The notes beneath the pieces are model-generated. The model did not search any database. It was not told where the DNA came from and saw only the letters and a program-made list of their open reading frames with translations. This document shows positions 52,245 through 61,188 of a DNA stretch of 64,000 bases, in pieces (the first letter of the stretch is position 1; each line of letters opens with the position of its first letter). Made by a program: the position numbers and the translations under genes. Source of the stretch: Spongiactinospora rosea (GTDB lineage: Bacteria; Actinomycetota; Actinomycetes; Streptosporangiales; Streptosporangiaceae); NCBI RefSeq assembly GCF_003315795.1, contig NZ_QMEY01000003.1, positions 62,001 through 126,000 of the forward strand, in the 5' to 3' direction.

Positions 52245-53420
52245 ATGTCGGGGACCTGGGCCAGCGATCGCTTGCGGGGGTTGTGGGAGGTGGGGCGCGT
52301 CCACGACGCCACGGTGTGGGACCGGTGGCTGGCCGTCGTGACCACCGGCCTGGCGTTCGTGTCGGCGCTGTCGATCATGAGCGTCCAGTTCGGCGAACTT
52401 TCAGGACGCCCGGCCGACGCGTTTCAGATCGTCCTGATCCTGGCCCAGACGCTGCCTCTGGCCGTGCGTACCCGATGGCCCGCCGCGTGTCTGGCGATCA
52501 ACGGCACGGCTTTCGTGATCTACGAGACGCTCGGCTACCCGATGCAGTTCGGCACCGTGACGGTGTACATCGCGCTGTACTCGGTGGGCGCGCACCAGGA
52601 GCGGTTCCGGCGCGTCATCGCCGTCGTGGCATCGGCCGCGTACGTCGTGCTGTGCGTGGCCATGATCCTGCTCGGCTCATCGGTTCTGCAGAGCGAGTTC
52701 CTGGTGTTCTACATGCTTTTCGCCGCGTGCTGGCTGTGCGGCGCCTTCGTACGCGGGCAGCGGCTCCAGGAGGCCGAGCGACGGCGGCTCGCCACCGAGG
52801 CCGCGGCCGCCGCGGAGCGGGCGCGCATCGCGCGAGAACTGCACGACGTGGTGACCCACCACGTCACCGCCATCGTCGTGCAGGCCGACGCCACGCAGTT
52901 CGTGGCCACGTCGCCGGAGCGCGTGGTCACGGCACTGTCCACGATCGGCGGCTCCGGCCGCCGGGCCCTGGCCGAACTGCGGTATCTGCTGGACGTGCTG
53001 GAGGCGACCGGAGAGTCGGCCACGCCCGTCGTGGGCAGCGTGCGAGACCTGGTCGAACAGACCCGAAGCGGCGGCCAGCCGATCGAACTGCTGGAGGACG
53101 GCGACCGGCCCTCGCTCCCGGCCGGCGTGGGGCTGGCCGTGTACCGGGTGGTCCAGGAGGGCCTGACGAACGCCGTCAAGTACGCCGAGGGCCGCCCCAC
53201 CACCGTTCGCATCGGCTACCGGGACGACCGCGTCGAGGTCGAGGTGACGAACGCCGCCGCCGCGGTCCCCGTCGGCGCGAGAAGCGGCCTCTCCGGCGGC
53301 CGAGGCCTGGCCGGACTGCGCGACCGGATAGGCGCGCTGGGCGGCGAGCTGGCCGCGGGCGAGCGGCCGGACGGCGGGTTCCGAGTCTCCGCGTCGATCC
53401 CCGTAGGCGGTGCCGAATGA
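52245..53420 (+). CDS. Sensor histidine kinase (NarL/DesK type)
   Basis: A 391-aa membrane kinase. Four to five hydrophobic segments (residues about 25-165) form the sensor, without a large extracellular domain. The HisKA_3 motif is ARIARELHDVVTHHVTAIVV with the phosphorylated His at 200, and the ATPase domain ends with GGRGLAGLRDRIGALGGEL. The start is ATG 52245. Its stop overlaps the response-regulator ATG by 4 bp. Confidence 0.93.
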   Translation: MSGTWASDRLRGLWEVGRVHDATVWDRWLAVVTTGLAFVSALSIMSVQFGELSGRPADAFQIVLILAQTLPLAVRTRWPAACLAINGTAFVIYETLGYPMQFGTVTVYIALYSVGAHQERFRRVIAVVASAAYVVLCVAMILLGSSVLQSEFLVFYMLFAACWLCGAFVRGQRLQEAERRRLATEAAAAAERARIARELHDVVTHHVTAIVVQADATQFVATSPERVVTALSTIGGSGRRALAELRYLLDVLEATGESATPVVGSVRDLVEQTRSGGQPIELLEDGDRPSLPAGVGLAVYRVVQEGLTNAVKYAEGRPTTVRIGYRDDRVEVEVTNAAAAVPVGARSGLSGGRGLAGLRDRIGALGGELAAGERPDGGFRVSASIPVGGAE

Positions 53421-54088
53421 CCATCCGTGTCGTGATCTGCGAGGACCAGGAGATCGTCCGTACCGGCTACATGACGGCGTTCGACGCGCAGCCGGACATG
53501 GAGGTGGTCGGCGTGGCCGCCGACGGCCCGGCCGCGGTCGAGGCGGTCACCGGCCTGAAGCCCGACGTGGTGGTCATGGACATCCACATGCCGCTGATGG
53601 ACGGCATCGAGGTGACGAGGCGCATCGCCGGCCCCGGCGTCGTGGCGCCGCCGAAGGTGCTGGTGGTGACCACGTTCAACGTGGACAAGTACGTCTACGA
53701 AGCGCTGCGTGCCGGAGCCAGCGGCTTCCTTCTGAAGGACGCCCCTCTGCTGGAGCTGGTGAACGGCATCCGCACCGTCGCCCGCGGAGAGTCCCTGCTG
53801 TCCCCAAGCGTGACCCGTACCCTGATAGGTCGCTTCGCCGACCGCCTCCGCCCGGCCGACCCCACCCCCGGCGAGGATCCGCTGGCCGTCCTGGCTCCCC
53901 GCGAACGCGAGGTACTGCGGCTGATCGCCCGTGGCCTCTCCAACGCCGAGATAGCCGCCGAACTGGTGATCAGCTTCGAGACCGTCCGGACCTACGTCTC
54001 CCGCATCCTCACCAAACTGGACCTACGCGACCGCGTCCAAGCCGTGGTCTTCGCCTACCGCACAGGCTTCGCCGACGACGACCGCTGA
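53417..54088 (+). CDS. NarL-family response regulator
   Basis: A 223-aa partner of the preceding kinase. The receiver domain has phospho-acceptor Asp55 (DVVVMDIHMPLMDG), the Thr switch VTTFN and Lys in FLLKDAPL. The LuxR HTH is LAPREREVLRLIARGLSNAE followed by IAAELVISFETVRTYVSRIL. Overlap with the kinase gene (ATGA) gives co-translation. The divergent exported peptidase is a plausible target. Confidence 0.95.
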   Translation: MTIRVVICEDQEIVRTGYMTAFDAQPDMEVVGVAADGPAAVEAVTGLKPDVVVMDIHMPLMDGIEVTRRIAGPGVVAPPKVLVVTTFNVDKYVYEALRAGASGFLLKDAPLLELVNGIRTVARGESLLSPSVTRTLIGRFADRLRPADPTPGEDPLAVLAPREREVLRLIARGLSNAEIAAELVISFETVRTYVSRILTKLDLRDRVQAVVFAYRTGFADDDR

Positions 54089-54198
54089 ACCCGGCAACCG
54101 CCCTTCCGAGCCACGGATCGGGCACCTGACGGGCACGAAAGCTCAGCGTCTTCGCACGGCTCACCGGGAGCGATCTTTGCACAGTCCCCACAGTGTGG

Positions 54199-54570
54199 TC
54201 AGGGGGCCGGGAAGGTGATGCGGATGGTGTGGGTGTCGGGGGGTGTGGTGGCGGCCAGGGTATGGGCGGCTTCGGTGCCGTCGGTGTGGAAGTGGATGAT
54301 CATGGCCTGGGTGGTGGTGGGGGTTTCGAGTTCCACGTGGACCGTGGCGGACTCCGCGTCGCGGAGGGATTGCCGGCGGCGGTGGCGCCAGGCGAGCCAG
54401 AGGGTGGTGGCGGCGGCGGAGATGGCGCCGCTGGCCAGGTTGGCGGAGATGCCGACCAGGAGGTCGATCGTGGGGCCCCGCTCTCCGGTCGGACGCTGGG
54501 AGTGGGTGAAGTCGCCCAAGGACGCCAGGTCCTCGGGGGTCAGGCCGCTGTTCTCGATTTCCAGGCGCAA
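54199..54570 (-). CDS. EACC1-like small membrane protein of a CHAT conflict system
   Basis: A 123-aa protein. A short N-terminal segment (MRLEIENSGLTPEDLASLGD) precedes a membrane helix (NLASGAISAAATTLWLAWRH, then RRR) and a C-terminal beta-domain (TVHVELETPTTTQAMIIHFH). This order matches EACC1 (effector-associated constant component), described by Aravind and colleagues as a partner in diversified actinobacterial conflict systems. TTG 54570 is chosen for GGAG 5 nt upstream. It lies 30 bp after the stop of the CHAT gene on the same strand. Confidence 0.65.
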   Translation of the reverse strand: MRLEIENSGLTPEDLASLGDFTHSQRPTGERGPTIDLLVGISANLASGAISAAATTLWLAWRHRRRQSLRDAESATVHVELETPTTTQAMIIHFHTDGTEAAHTLAATTPPDTHTIRITFPAP

Positions 54571-54600
54571 GGGAGCTCCGAGGGGAGAGGTGAAAGACCG

Positions 54601-57600
54601 TCAGGCGTGCATGATCCAGGGGGCGGAGGGTTCGGTGGCGGGGGTGGCGGCGTTCAGGGCCCGGACCAGGGTGGAGGGGGTGGGGTCGGTGTTCAGGGTA
54701 CGGGTCAGGGCGTCCACGATCAGGGGGGACCAGGTCCTGTCGTGGATCGGACGGAGCGGGGAGATCACGAGGTCGGCTCCGGCGCGGAGGAAGGCGGTGG
54801 CGGTCGGGGGCTCGCTGACCCGGCCCAGGGGAACGGCCCGGCCGCCCGCGCAGATCGTCAGCATCACGACCAGGCCCGGGTTGACGTCCAGGGCGGCCAG
54901 TTCTGAGGGCAGCACCCAGCGGTCGTGGAGGCGCAGGGCGGCCGCTTCGCCGAGCTCGGGGACGGGTTTGCAGTGGGTCGACAGCCACAGGAGGTCGGCG
55001 GTGCGGGCGCTGTAGCGCAGACGTTCCCAGGTGACCTGCTCCTGGACCACCGGGACCGTGCCGAACAGGGCCGCGACGGCCCGGGCCTCCGCCAGGGCTC
55101 CGGGGAGGCTGAGCGGGCCCTCCGGGCCCATCGGGTCGCCGAGCACCTCGACCCGGCCGGAAAAGGGCAGCGTCGCCAACCCGAAGCGGGGACGCCGGCC
55201 GTGCCGCCGTACCACCACATGGTCCTGCGCCAGCGAACGTCCGGTGGCGTCGGGAAGGTTCTCGACCGGCACCTGCTCCCACGGCTCGCGCAGCCGCAGC
55301 GACACCTCCTCCGCCGCGCCCACCGTCTCCCGGAGGGCCGTGGCCAGGCGTTCCGCCGCCTCCGGAACCGCCGGAACCACCCGGAGCGCGCCGGCCGCGC
55401 CCTGCGCCTCGGCCCGTCGGATCGCGATGTCCGCCACCGTGACGTCCCGTGCGGACTCGGACCGGCAGACGATCACGTGCGCCGCCGTCGTGCCCTGGAC
55501 CAGGTCGAGCGCGGCCGGTCCGGGGCGGGCGAACCAGCCGCCGATCTCCTCGCGCAGCCGGTCGGTGTGCGCGGGCAGTACGTCCTCGGCCCTGGCCCGC
55601 AACGCGAACACCTCCCGGACGGCCCGGGCGTCCTCGGGCGCGAGACGTTCCAGCGAGGCGGTCTCGATCGAGCGGAAATCGCGCACCGGACCTGCCTCGG
55701 CCGCCGTCTGCCGCAGCTCCCCGATCTTGACGATGGCCTCCTGGAGCCGCACCGGCAGCCTGCCGAACGCGTTCCAGTATCGGCTTTGGCGTTCGTCGAC
55801 TCGCGCCCCCGCCCCGTCGGGGTCGTCGACGTTCCGGATCCGGAACGCGAGCCCGCCCCCATGGGCCGCGACGAACTCCGCCGCCCAACGGCGTTCAGCG
55901 GCGGCGGCATGGTCGTCCCCGAACGCCTCGGCCGCCGGACCGGGCAGGAAGGTGAGTGCCAGCAACCGGTCGACGTGCGCGGCTATCCCCAGGCGTTCGG
56001 CCTCGGTGACCTGCGGACCCGCCTCGGCGACCAGAGCCGAGGCCCGTTCCTTCGCCGGCGCGGTCACCATGAGGTCGAGCCCCACGTCGCGTCGTGCCTC
56101 GGAAGAACCGCCGCCCGCCAGCGCCCAGGCCGCACCGGCCCATCGCGGGACGCTCCAATACCGGTCGAGCAGCGCCAGCAGCCCTTCGGTGTGGAGAATC
56201 TTGAACACCTGGCTCTTGACGTTGTCGATGGGCGTGTTGCCGAAGATGTTCGGCCCGTCGTCTCCTCCGGGCAGCCGCTGAAACGACTCCAACAGGGCCT
56301 GGAGGTCGGGCGACCACCGCGTGACCGGCCCTTTGGAGTACAGGAGAAGATCGACCCAGGTCCCGAGCCCTTCGGCCGGAACCGAGAGGAGTTCGGCCGC
56401 CGCGTGCCAGCGCGCCGCCCCCGTCTCCCCGGTGGGCGACAGGCGCCGGCGCGGCCCGTCGCCCTCGGAGAGGGGCAGGCCGAGCAGCGTCTCGACCATG
56501 ACCTTCTGCGCCTGGACGAGCCCGTCACCGGGAACGGACGCCAGGGATGTCGCGAATCTGTCCCTGGCGGCCTCAAGGGTGCCGTTGCGCAGCAGTACGT
56601 ACCCGATGTCGGCCTGGATCCCGGCCGTGTAGAGCGGGACGTGGTCGGCGCCCCTCGCCCAGCCGGCCAGCGTGAAGGCCGACAGGTGATCGTCCAGCGA
56701 GGCCAGCCGGGTGGCCTGGCGCGACAGTCTGCCGCCCAGTTCGCGGTGGTTGCCGCTGAGCACGGTGGCGCACAGGCAGAGGAAGCCGTGCCAGCGGATC
56801 ACCCGGGCCGACGCCCCGATCGTGTGGGCCAGCTCGGCGACCTCGTGGTGCGCCGTGGCGAGCAGGTCGTGGTCGGCCGGGGCGGCCACGTCGACCAGGT
56901 GGGCCAGCGCTTCGTACGCGGTGATCGGATCGTTGCCGTGCCTGGCGTTCTGGGCGAGCGTCAGCAACTGCCAGGGCTGACGTCTCCACCGGTCGGGATC
57001 GTTGAAGATCGATCCTGGGAGGAAGGGGTTCGGGTCGTACTCCGAACCCTGGCCGGGGTGCCCTTCGGGGCGGCCGGAGTGGTGGGACATGCGGTGGCTC
57101 TGGTGCGCGACGTCGGCGAGGACGGTGGCCCTCGTCTCCGGATCGAGCCTTTCCGCCTCCCGCTCGGCCTGGGCGTACCAGTCGGCCGCCTCGTCGAGAC
57201 GGCGCAGGTCGCGCAGGGTGTTCGCGCCGTGCAGGCGGTACGTCACGACCTGCTCGGGAAGGATCTTCGGAAGGTCGGGTTCGAGGGTCAGCAGGAGGTC
57301 GAGCGAGTCCTGGATGCGGCCGCTCTCCCTGGTGATGGACGCCGCGCAGCCCACGGCGTGCGCTCGCGCGACCGGATCCTCGAACAGCGCGCAGAGGATC
57401 GGATAGGACGTCAGGGGCTGCGGCGCGAGGTGCCAGATCTTGTTCTCGACCACGAAGTGGAGGAGGGAGATGAACGCCGTGAGTCCATTGTCGCGTTCCT
57501 CCGGGGAGAGCGCGTCGACCTCGGTGGCCCGCTCGCAGAGGGAGGCCGCGCGCAGGGCCGTGTGGCCGAGCCCGCGCAGGTGAAGCTCCTGCTCCGGGAC

Positions 57601-58230
57601 GGGCGTGTCGGTGATGTCCTGCTCGGGAGCCTCCTCGATGAGGGAGCGGAGATCGGAATAGCGTCCCGTCCGGTTCTCGGCCTCGTCGTGGAGCGCTCCA
57701 CCGACCGCCGAGGCCACGCCCCGGGTCTCGCGGAGGAAGGCATCCCGGAACTCCGGCCCTCGTTCCCCCAGCCAGGACCGGACCCGAGCCTCGGCGGCGT
57801 CGCTGATCTCCCGTGTGCCGAGGCGGCCGAGAACCTGCGAGACCATGAGCCACACCATCGCCGCGAGGTGTGGCTCCGAGCTGCGCACGACCAGCTCGGC
57901 GTACCCCTCCAAGGGGCGCGGCGCGAGCCCGTGGGCCTCGTTCTCCAGCAGATAGGCCAGCAGAAACGCGAAAAGAACCAGATCCCGCCCTCTCTCGGTC
58001 TCATCGAGAGGGTCGAGCGACGCCGGGTCCCCGCATAGTTCCACAGCCCTGAGAACGGCCGCTCCGGCCTCCTGCGCCTTTGCGTCGGCCTCCGCTTCGT
58101 CCGCCTCGGAAGAGGCGCACTCATCAATGAGGTCCGAAAGGCCGATATCCCGCCTCCGCCCGCTCTCGACCTCCCTGACCAGAGCGGTTCCTACCCGGGC
58201 GGCGAAAGCGTTTCCCTCCCCAGTGCCCAT
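54601..58230 (-). CDS. Large CHAT-domain protein (caspase-like protease) with helical-repeat N-terminus
   Basis: A 1209-aa cytoplasmic protein. Residues 1-900 are almost entirely helical with TPR-like repeats (YRLHGANTLRDLRRLDEAAD, ADIGYVLLRNGTLEAARDRF) and duplicated DPLDETERGRD/DALSPEERDN segments. The C-terminal CHAT domain has the dyad H1086 (LWLSTHCKP) and C1127 (MLTICAGGRAV), both present, so it should be active. SFERA-like ends (SAPWIMHA) close the chain. The start is ATG 58230. With EACC1 downstream it forms a two-gene unit resembling NTP-dependent conflict systems, although no STAND ATPase is in the gene itself. Confidence 0.87.
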   Translation of the reverse strand: MGTGEGNAFAARVGTALVREVESGRRRDIGLSDLIDECASSEADEAEADAKAQEAGAAVLRAVELCGDPASLDPLDETERGRDLVLFAFLLAYLLENEAHGLAPRPLEGYAELVVRSSEPHLAAMVWLMVSQVLGRLGTREISDAAEARVRSWLGERGPEFRDAFLRETRGVASAVGGALHDEAENRTGRYSDLRSLIEEAPEQDITDTPVPEQELHLRGLGHTALRAASLCERATEVDALSPEERDNGLTAFISLLHFVVENKIWHLAPQPLTSYPILCALFEDPVARAHAVGCAASITRESGRIQDSLDLLLTLEPDLPKILPEQVVTYRLHGANTLRDLRRLDEAADWYAQAEREAERLDPETRATVLADVAHQSHRMSHHSGRPEGHPGQGSEYDPNPFLPGSIFNDPDRWRRQPWQLLTLAQNARHGNDPITAYEALAHLVDVAAPADHDLLATAHHEVAELAHTIGASARVIRWHGFLCLCATVLSGNHRELGGRLSRQATRLASLDDHLSAFTLAGWARGADHVPLYTAGIQADIGYVLLRNGTLEAARDRFATSLASVPGDGLVQAQKVMVETLLGLPLSEGDGPRRRLSPTGETGAARWHAAAELLSVPAEGLGTWVDLLLYSKGPVTRWSPDLQALLESFQRLPGGDDGPNIFGNTPIDNVKSQVFKILHTEGLLALLDRYWSVPRWAGAAWALAGGGSSEARRDVGLDLMVTAPAKERASALVAEAGPQVTEAERLGIAAHVDRLLALTFLPGPAAEAFGDDHAAAAERRWAAEFVAAHGGGLAFRIRNVDDPDGAGARVDERQSRYWNAFGRLPVRLQEAIVKIGELRQTAAEAGPVRDFRSIETASLERLAPEDARAVREVFALRARAEDVLPAHTDRLREEIGGWFARPGPAALDLVQGTTAAHVIVCRSESARDVTVADIAIRRAEAQGAAGALRVVPAVPEAAERLATALRETVGAAEEVSLRLREPWEQVPVENLPDATGRSLAQDHVVVRRHGRRPRFGLATLPFSGRVEVLGDPMGPEGPLSLPGALAEARAVAALFGTVPVVQEQVTWERLRYSARTADLLWLSTHCKPVPELGEAAALRLHDRWVLPSELAALDVNPGLVVMLTICAGGRAVPLGRVSEPPTATAFLRAGADLVISPLRPIHDRTWSPLIVDALTRTLNTDPTPSTLVRALNAATPATEPSAPWIMHA

Positions 58231-58326
58231 GCCGTCGACCTTACGTCAAAGACGGGTCTGTGCACCGAAAAGTGATATCCCTACCACTGCCGGGTGAGGA
58301 TTTCCGGCCACTACGTCGTCGCGGGT

Positions 58327-58869
58327 CTAATTCGTTTCGAGGTGCTTCCTGATCGCTGCGGTCCGGTCGGGCAGTGCGCCCGGGGTGATGGGCACGCATT
58401 CGTAGCCGAAGGACGCGTACGCCTCCCGATGGATCCGCTCGAAACGCAGCGATTCCTCGAAAGTGATCCGCCGCGCGGCGGTCGGGGTGACGGACCCGAG
58501 GTTCTGGATGAAGAAGACCTGCTCCTCATAGATCCGCTGGGCCTGGATCCGTTCCAGTTCGCGGGACAGAGCATCGGGGACCGGATGATCGAGATAGACG
58601 GCCAGGGCGTACGTGCAGACGGGGGAACGGTCGTAGAACTGCACGTCGCCGGGGAGGGCCGCGGCGCGCTCCTGCCTCCGGCGCTGCAGGGCGGTGATCG
58701 CCTCCGTGAAGGACGGGTTCGTCCACGGCTCAGGCTCGCCCTGGGCCTGCCGCAGGGCGATGACGTCCGTCGCCGCCTCCTCGATGACGGTGTGGCCGTC
58801 GCACTCCAGCCGGCGCAGGATCGCGGTCTTCCCCGATCCGGGCGTGCCGGTCAGAACGTAGCGCTTCAT
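58327..58869 (-). CDS. P-loop NTPase, AAA_28 / NadR-kinase-like
   Basis: A 180-aa protein with Walker A GTPGSGKT (8-15) at the extreme N-terminus and a kinase-like Asp-Arg-Ser in VQFYDRSPVCTYALAVYLD. The family (AAA_28, including NadR kinase domain-like proteins) phosphorylates nucleosides or unknown small molecules. It ends 96 bp upstream of the CHAT gene, on the same strand, so it could be co-transcribed with the conflict module. The start is ATG 58869. Confidence 0.82.
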   Translation of the reverse strand: MKRYVLTGTPGSGKTAILRRLECDGHTVIEEAATDVIALRQAQGEPEPWTNPSFTEAITALQRRRQERAAALPGDVQFYDRSPVCTYALAVYLDHPVPDALSRELERIQAQRIYEEQVFFIQNLGSVTPTAARRITFEESLRFERIHREAYASFGYECVPITPGALPDRTAAIRKHLETN

Positions 58870-59068
58870 CAGTTGTCCCCATACGTCGTGCGGGTGGATG
58901 CCACCGCTCAGTGGGATGCCGCCGCCGTCCAGGGCGTGCGACCGTACGCCGCGCCGGGCTGGGAAGGGCCTGATCCGCTGTCAAAGGCGTCGCCCGGCGG
59001 GTACCGCACGCCACCGTACCACCGTGCTCGCCGCCCCCTCGGCACGGTGCGGAAGACGCTCCGCCCTC

Positions 59069-59103
59069 TTGACACAGCAATTCGGAATGCCATTCTGTAT
59101 GAT
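59069..59103 (+). promoter_or_regulatory. A/T-rich promoter-operator patch before the amidohydrolase gene
   Basis: TTGACA at 59069-59074 is a consensus -35, but TATGAT at 59098 is 23 bp away and CATTCT at 59091 only 16. Between them lies GGAATGCCATTC, an imperfect palindrome, and GGAAT recurs at 59104. A regulator such as IclR type could bind here. This assignment is tentative. Confidence 0.35.
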
Positions 59104-59134
59104 GGAATATTGCCTTCGGGATCAAGGGATGAGC

Positions 59135-60184
59135 ATGCCGTACGATCCGCCGCTTTCCGCCTATCGCCCGATATCGCAGCTCAAGGTCCCCGCCCATGAG
59201 GTCGAGCGGGCCGCCCTGCCCGCCGTGGACGCCCACATCCACCTCGGCCGCTGGCTCACCGAGGACGGCGGCTGGATGGTCAAGGACGTCCCCGCCCTGA
59301 TCGGCATGATGGACGAACTGAACCTGCGCGGCATGGTCAACCTCGACGGCCGCTGGGGCCGGGAACTGGCCGAGAACATCGAGCGCTACGACGCCGCCCA
59401 CCCCGGCAGGTTCGCCACGTTCTGCCACGTGGACTGGTCGCTGGCCGCCGAGCCCGGCTTCGGCGAGAGGCTGGCCGCCCAGCTTCGGCGTTCGGTGGCC
59501 GAGGGCGCGGCCGGGTTGAAGGTCTGGAAGGACGTCGGCCTGCGGGTGCGCGACGACCGCGGCGAGCTGCTGATGCTGGACGACCCGCGGCTGGACCCGC
59601 TGTGGGCCGCGGTGGGGGAGTGCGGCGTGCCCATCGCGCTGCACACCGCCGACCCGGTGGCGTTCTTCGAGCCCGCCGACGAGCGCAACGAACGGCTCGA
59701 ACAGCTCACCGCCCGCCCCGACTGGAACTTCTCCGGCCCCGAGTTCCCGCCCTTCCAGCGGCTGATGGACGCGATGGAGGCGATGATCGCCAAGCACCCG
59801 GCGACCACCGTGATCGGCGTCCACGCGGGCTGCTGGCCCGAGAACCTGGCCTTCGCCGGCCGCCTGCTGGACGCCTACCCCAACTTCCACATCGACATCG
59901 CCGCCCGGATCGCCGAGCTGGGCCGCCAGCCGCGCACGGCCCGCGCGCTGATGCTGCGCCATCCGGACCGCGTGCTGTTCGGCACCGACGAGATCCCGCC
60001 CCACCGCGCGGTCTACCGCGTCCACTTCCGGTTCATGGAGACCGACGACGAGGCGTTCGCCCACTCGCTGGACGACCCGCCGCAGATGGGCCGCTGGACG
60101 ATCTCCGGCCTGCACCTGCCCGCCGAGGTCCTGCGGCAGGTCTACGCCGGCAACGCCCTGCGGCTCGTACCGAGGCTCGCCTGA
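59135..60184 (+). CDS. Amidohydrolase family protein (TIM-barrel metal-dependent hydrolase)
   Basis: A 349-aa protein of the amidohydrolase-2 type. Metal ligands are H-x-H in PAVDAHIHLGRW (residues about 28-39), a Lys in AAGLKVWKDVGLR, His in PIALHTADPVAF, His in VIGVHAGCWPENL and Asp in VLFGTDEIPPHR. Substrates in this group include aromatic acids (decarboxylases) and lactones. ATG 59135 (MPYDPPLS) is preferred over ATG 59129 because AAGGG lies 7 nt upstream. It is divergent from the P-loop gene and about 20 bp from the convergent GlxA gene. Confidence 0.85.
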   Translation: MPYDPPLSAYRPISQLKVPAHEVERAALPAVDAHIHLGRWLTEDGGWMVKDVPALIGMMDELNLRGMVNLDGRWGRELAENIERYDAAHPGRFATFCHVDWSLAAEPGFGERLAAQLRRSVAEGAAGLKVWKDVGLRVRDDRGELLMLDDPRLDPLWAAVGECGVPIALHTADPVAFFEPADERNERLEQLTARPDWNFSGPEFPPFQRLMDAMEAMIAKHPATTVIGVHAGCWPENLAFAGRLLDAYPNFHIDIAARIAELGRQPRTARALMLRHPDRVLFGTDEIPPHRAVYRVHFRFMETDDEAFAHSLDDPPQMGRWTISGLHLPAEVLRQVYAGNALRLVPRLA

Positions 60185-60202
60185 CCCGCCCCGCCGTACG
60201 GC

Positions 60203-61135
60203 TCAGCGGAACGAGCGCCGGTAGGACGCGGGCGTGGTGTGCAGCGCGGTGCGGAAACGACGGCGGAGGTTGACCGCGGAGGACAGTCCGACCCGCCGGG
60301 CGATGGTCTCCACCGGCAGGTCGGACTCCTCCAGCAGGGCGCGGGTGGCGGCCAGGCGGCGTTCGAGCAGCCAGCGGGCCGGCGGGACGCCGAGCTGTTC
60401 GGCGAACTGCCGGGTCAGCGTACGCACGGACATGCCGCTCCTGGCGGCCATGTCCTCCACGGTGATGGGCGCGGAGAGGTTGGCGAGCAGCCATTCCAGC
60501 AGCGGGGCCAGCGAGGCGGGCATGGGGCCGGTGGTGGGCAGCGGCGGGTACTGCCGCTGGCAGCCCTCCCGGTGCGGCCCGGCGGCGAGCTGGCGGCCGA
60601 TCCGCATGGCGTGCGCGGCCCCGAACTCCCGCAGCACCTGGTGCAGGCACAGGTCGATGGTCGCGGCGGAGGCGCCCGCGGTGGCGACGTCGCCGTGGTC
60701 GATGTAGATGACCGTGTCGTCCAGGTGGATGCCCGGGAAGCCGGCGGCGACCTCGGCCGACAGCTCCCAGTGCACGGAGGCGCGGCGGCCGTCGAGCAGC
60801 CCCAGGGTGGCGGGCACGAAGATGCCCGCGCACACCGCGACGATGCGCCCGCCCCGGGCGTGGACATCGCGCACGGCGTCCAGTACGGCCGGCGTCGGCT
60901 TGACCGACCAGCTCGCGATGATCGCGGTGTCGGCGTCGGCGAGGGCCGCGAGCCCGTGTTCCACCTGCATGGGAACGCCCAGCGTGGTGGTGAGGGTGCC
61001 GGGGTGCTCCGTGCAGAGCCGGAAGTCGTAGTGCTGCGGGATGTCCGGGCCGTGGTAGCCGAAGACCGCGGCGGCGGAGGTGACCGGGTACAGCTCCTGG
61101 TTCGGCCCGACGAGTGCCACTACGCGGTGGGTCAT
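60203..61135 (-). CDS. GlxA-family transcriptional regulator (DJ-1/PfpI + AraC)
   Basis: A 310-aa regulator. The N-terminal class-I amidotransferase-like domain contains the Cys elbow IVAVCAGIFVPATLGLL. The C-terminal AraC domain has ITVEDMAARSGMSVRTLTRQ and VETIARRVGLSSAVNLRRRF. The start is ATG 61135. It is divergent from the MFS gene across 53 bp, which contain a palindrome, so it likely controls that gene. Confidence 0.92.
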   Translation of the reverse strand: MTHRVVALVGPNQELYPVTSAAAVFGYHGPDIPQHYDFRLCTEHPGTLTTTLGVPMQVEHGLAALADADTAIIASWSVKPTPAVLDAVRDVHARGGRIVAVCAGIFVPATLGLLDGRRASVHWELSAEVAAGFPGIHLDDTVIYIDHGDVATAGASAATIDLCLHQVLREFGAAHAMRIGRQLAAGPHREGCQRQYPPLPTTGPMPASLAPLLEWLLANLSAPITVEDMAARSGMSVRTLTRQFAEQLGVPPARWLLERRLAATRALLEESDLPVETIARRVGLSSAVNLRRRFRTALHTTPASYRRSFR

Positions 61136-61150
61136 GGCGCGAATGTACCT

Positions 61151-61162
61151 GATGATGTCATC
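61151..61162. promoter_or_regulatory. Palindrome between GlxA-type regulator and MFS genes
   Basis: GATGATGTCATC has 5-bp arms (GATGA/TCATC) around TG and lies in the centre of the 53-bp divergent gap. It could be the regulator's operator. Confidence 0.4.
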
Positions 61163-61188
61163 TGGGACACCTGTCACCATCGACGGAG

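Noticed and set aside
54925..58038. 1037-codon open frame antisense to the large CHAT gene
   Set aside because: Low-complexity shadow; the opposite strand encodes a coherent helical-repeat/CHAT protein.
58898..59134. N-terminal extension of the amidohydrolase (from 58898)
   Set aside because: The extra residues are Arg/Pro-rich and run through a promoter-like region; AAGGG before ATG 59135 supports the shorter start.
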